The position numbers and the translations under genes were made by a program. A model generated the notes under the pieces. That model was not told the origin of the DNA. It did no database searches and saw only the letters and a program-made list of their open reading frames with translations. Below are positions 31,807 to 32,203 of a stretch of DNA of 32,203 nucleotides, piece by piece; position 1 is the stretch's first letter; each line of letters opens with the position of its first letter. This DNA is from CAZIKB01 sp964539665. Lineage in GTDB: Bacteria; Zhuqueibacterota; Zhuqueibacteria; Oceanimicrobiales; Oceanimicrobiaceae. The stretch is from positions 1-32,203 of the forward strand of contig CAZIKB010000073.1 in the NCBI GenBank assembly GCA_964539665.1. The letters are read 5' to 3'.

Positions 31807-32203
31807 TCAATAAAATTTTTCAGCGTGATGACAAGCCACCCAATGGGCAGGTTCAGCATTACTCAAATTGCGAAAATCCGGACTTTCCTGATTACAAACC
31901 TCAGTTGAAAAAATACACCGCGGGTGAAATCGGCACCCATCAGGTGGATCAGATGGACTTGGTACATCACCCTTAAGAATAAACCGTTGCCGTTTAGCCT
32001 CTTTCTCCGGATCCGGGATGGGGACTGCCGAAAGTAATGCCTGGGTGTAAGGATGTAACGGACGATCAAAAACTTCATCCCGGGTACTCAATTCCACGAT
32101 ACGTCCAAGATACATGACTGCGACACGATCGCTTATATAACGTACCATCGATAAATCGTGAGCAATAAAAAGATAAGTTAATCCCAGTTCATCTTTTAGG
32201 TCG
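31807..32203 (-). CDS. Oligopeptide/dipeptide-type ABC transporter ATP-binding protein, C-terminal part (window edge)
   Basis: C-terminal third of an OppD/OppF (DppD/DppF)-type ATPase; the frame is open to base 32203, so the N-terminal Walker motifs lie beyond the window. Visible: LGLTYLFIAHDLSMVRYISD with the H-loop His, RVAVMYLGRIVE, then HPYTQALLSAVPIPDPE, the oligo_HPY tail signature, and the Cys-rich ending CRFHPRC...C...HWVACH, as in family members that bind a [4Fe-4S] cluster. The system imports peptides or, in this group, also sugars and other small solutes. It is upstream of the Gfo/Idh/MocA and SDR genes on the same strand. Confidence 0.9.
   Translation of the reverse strand, partial: DLKDELGLTYLFIAHDLSMVRYISDRVAVMYLGRIVELSTRDEVFDRPLHPYTQALLSAVPIPDPEKEAKRQRFILKGDVPSPSDPPDGCRFHPRCIFSTEVCNQESPDFRNLSNAEPAHWVACHHAEKFY

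Noticed and set aside
1..32203. CRISPR array, tRNA, rRNA, prophage or defence island
   Set aside because: No regularly spaced repeats, cloverleaf sequences or recognisable phage or defence genes were found on reading both strands.

Overview
The window is AT-rich bacterial chromosome carrying mostly core and metabolic genes. A LolA-type lipoprotein carrier and a secreted protein with a cleavable-looking signal point to a Gram-negative cell envelope. The gene content (MoxR/DUF58/DUF4129/SpoIIM cluster, reductive-dehalogenase-like protein, AGCS and DASS symporters, Fpg, FtsK) and the many dispersed hairpin repeats fit an uncultured member of the FCB superphylum, for example a KSB1-, Calditrichota- or Marinimicrobia-like lineage. 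That placement is inference from gene style only; the window has no rRNA or other phylogenetic marker. I found no tRNA, rRNA, CRISPR array, prophage or obvious defence island.

Layout. 1-2180 (+): the 3' part of a reductive-dehalogenase-like gene broken by a one-base frameshift, then a secreted protein with a long lysine/threonine tail. 2181-6386 (-): an alpha/beta hydrolase, and a run fpg - DASS anion symporter - universal stress protein, with dispersed hairpin repeats around them. 6387-12850 (-): an alanine/glycine symporter, a PLP lyase/deaminase-like enzyme and an amidohydrolase in one run, preceded by a FAD-linked oxidase, an SCP2-like protein and a nucleotide-sugar-epimerase-like SDR. 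12985-19194 (-): ftsK-lolA, gcvT-thiE and an aspartate-type aminotransferase. 19195-19791 has no gene.

19792-27278 (-) is one long membrane-associated operon read as spoIIM - polytopic membrane protein - DUF4129 - DUF4350 - [RAYT] - moxR - DUF58 - RDD. Its members overlap or lie within a few bases of each other, except where a REP-associated tyrosine transposase (RAYT) bounded by two near-identical perfect 15-bp hairpins has been placed between DUF4350 and moxR. One hairpin now encodes the C-terminus of the DUF4350 protein; the other sits just before the moxR ribosome binding site. The DUF58 gene appears to have lost a normal start codon: an expected ATGA coupling site reads ATAA.

27449-32203: a truncated metA-type fragment, a poorly coding stretch, an MFS transporter of the UMF1 type (+), and then (-) an SDR dehydrogenase, a Gfo/Idh/MocA oxidoreductase and the C-terminal end of an Opp/Dpp-type ABC transporter ATPase that runs off the window. 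These last three look like part of a catabolic and uptake locus.

The items most worth a second look are the RAYT/hairpin unit inside the operon, the ATAA junction at the start of the DUF58 gene, the dispersed TTAGTGTTTGAACGAAAAC/TGTCATTTCGAA hairpin family, and several enzymes whose family-defining motifs are altered.
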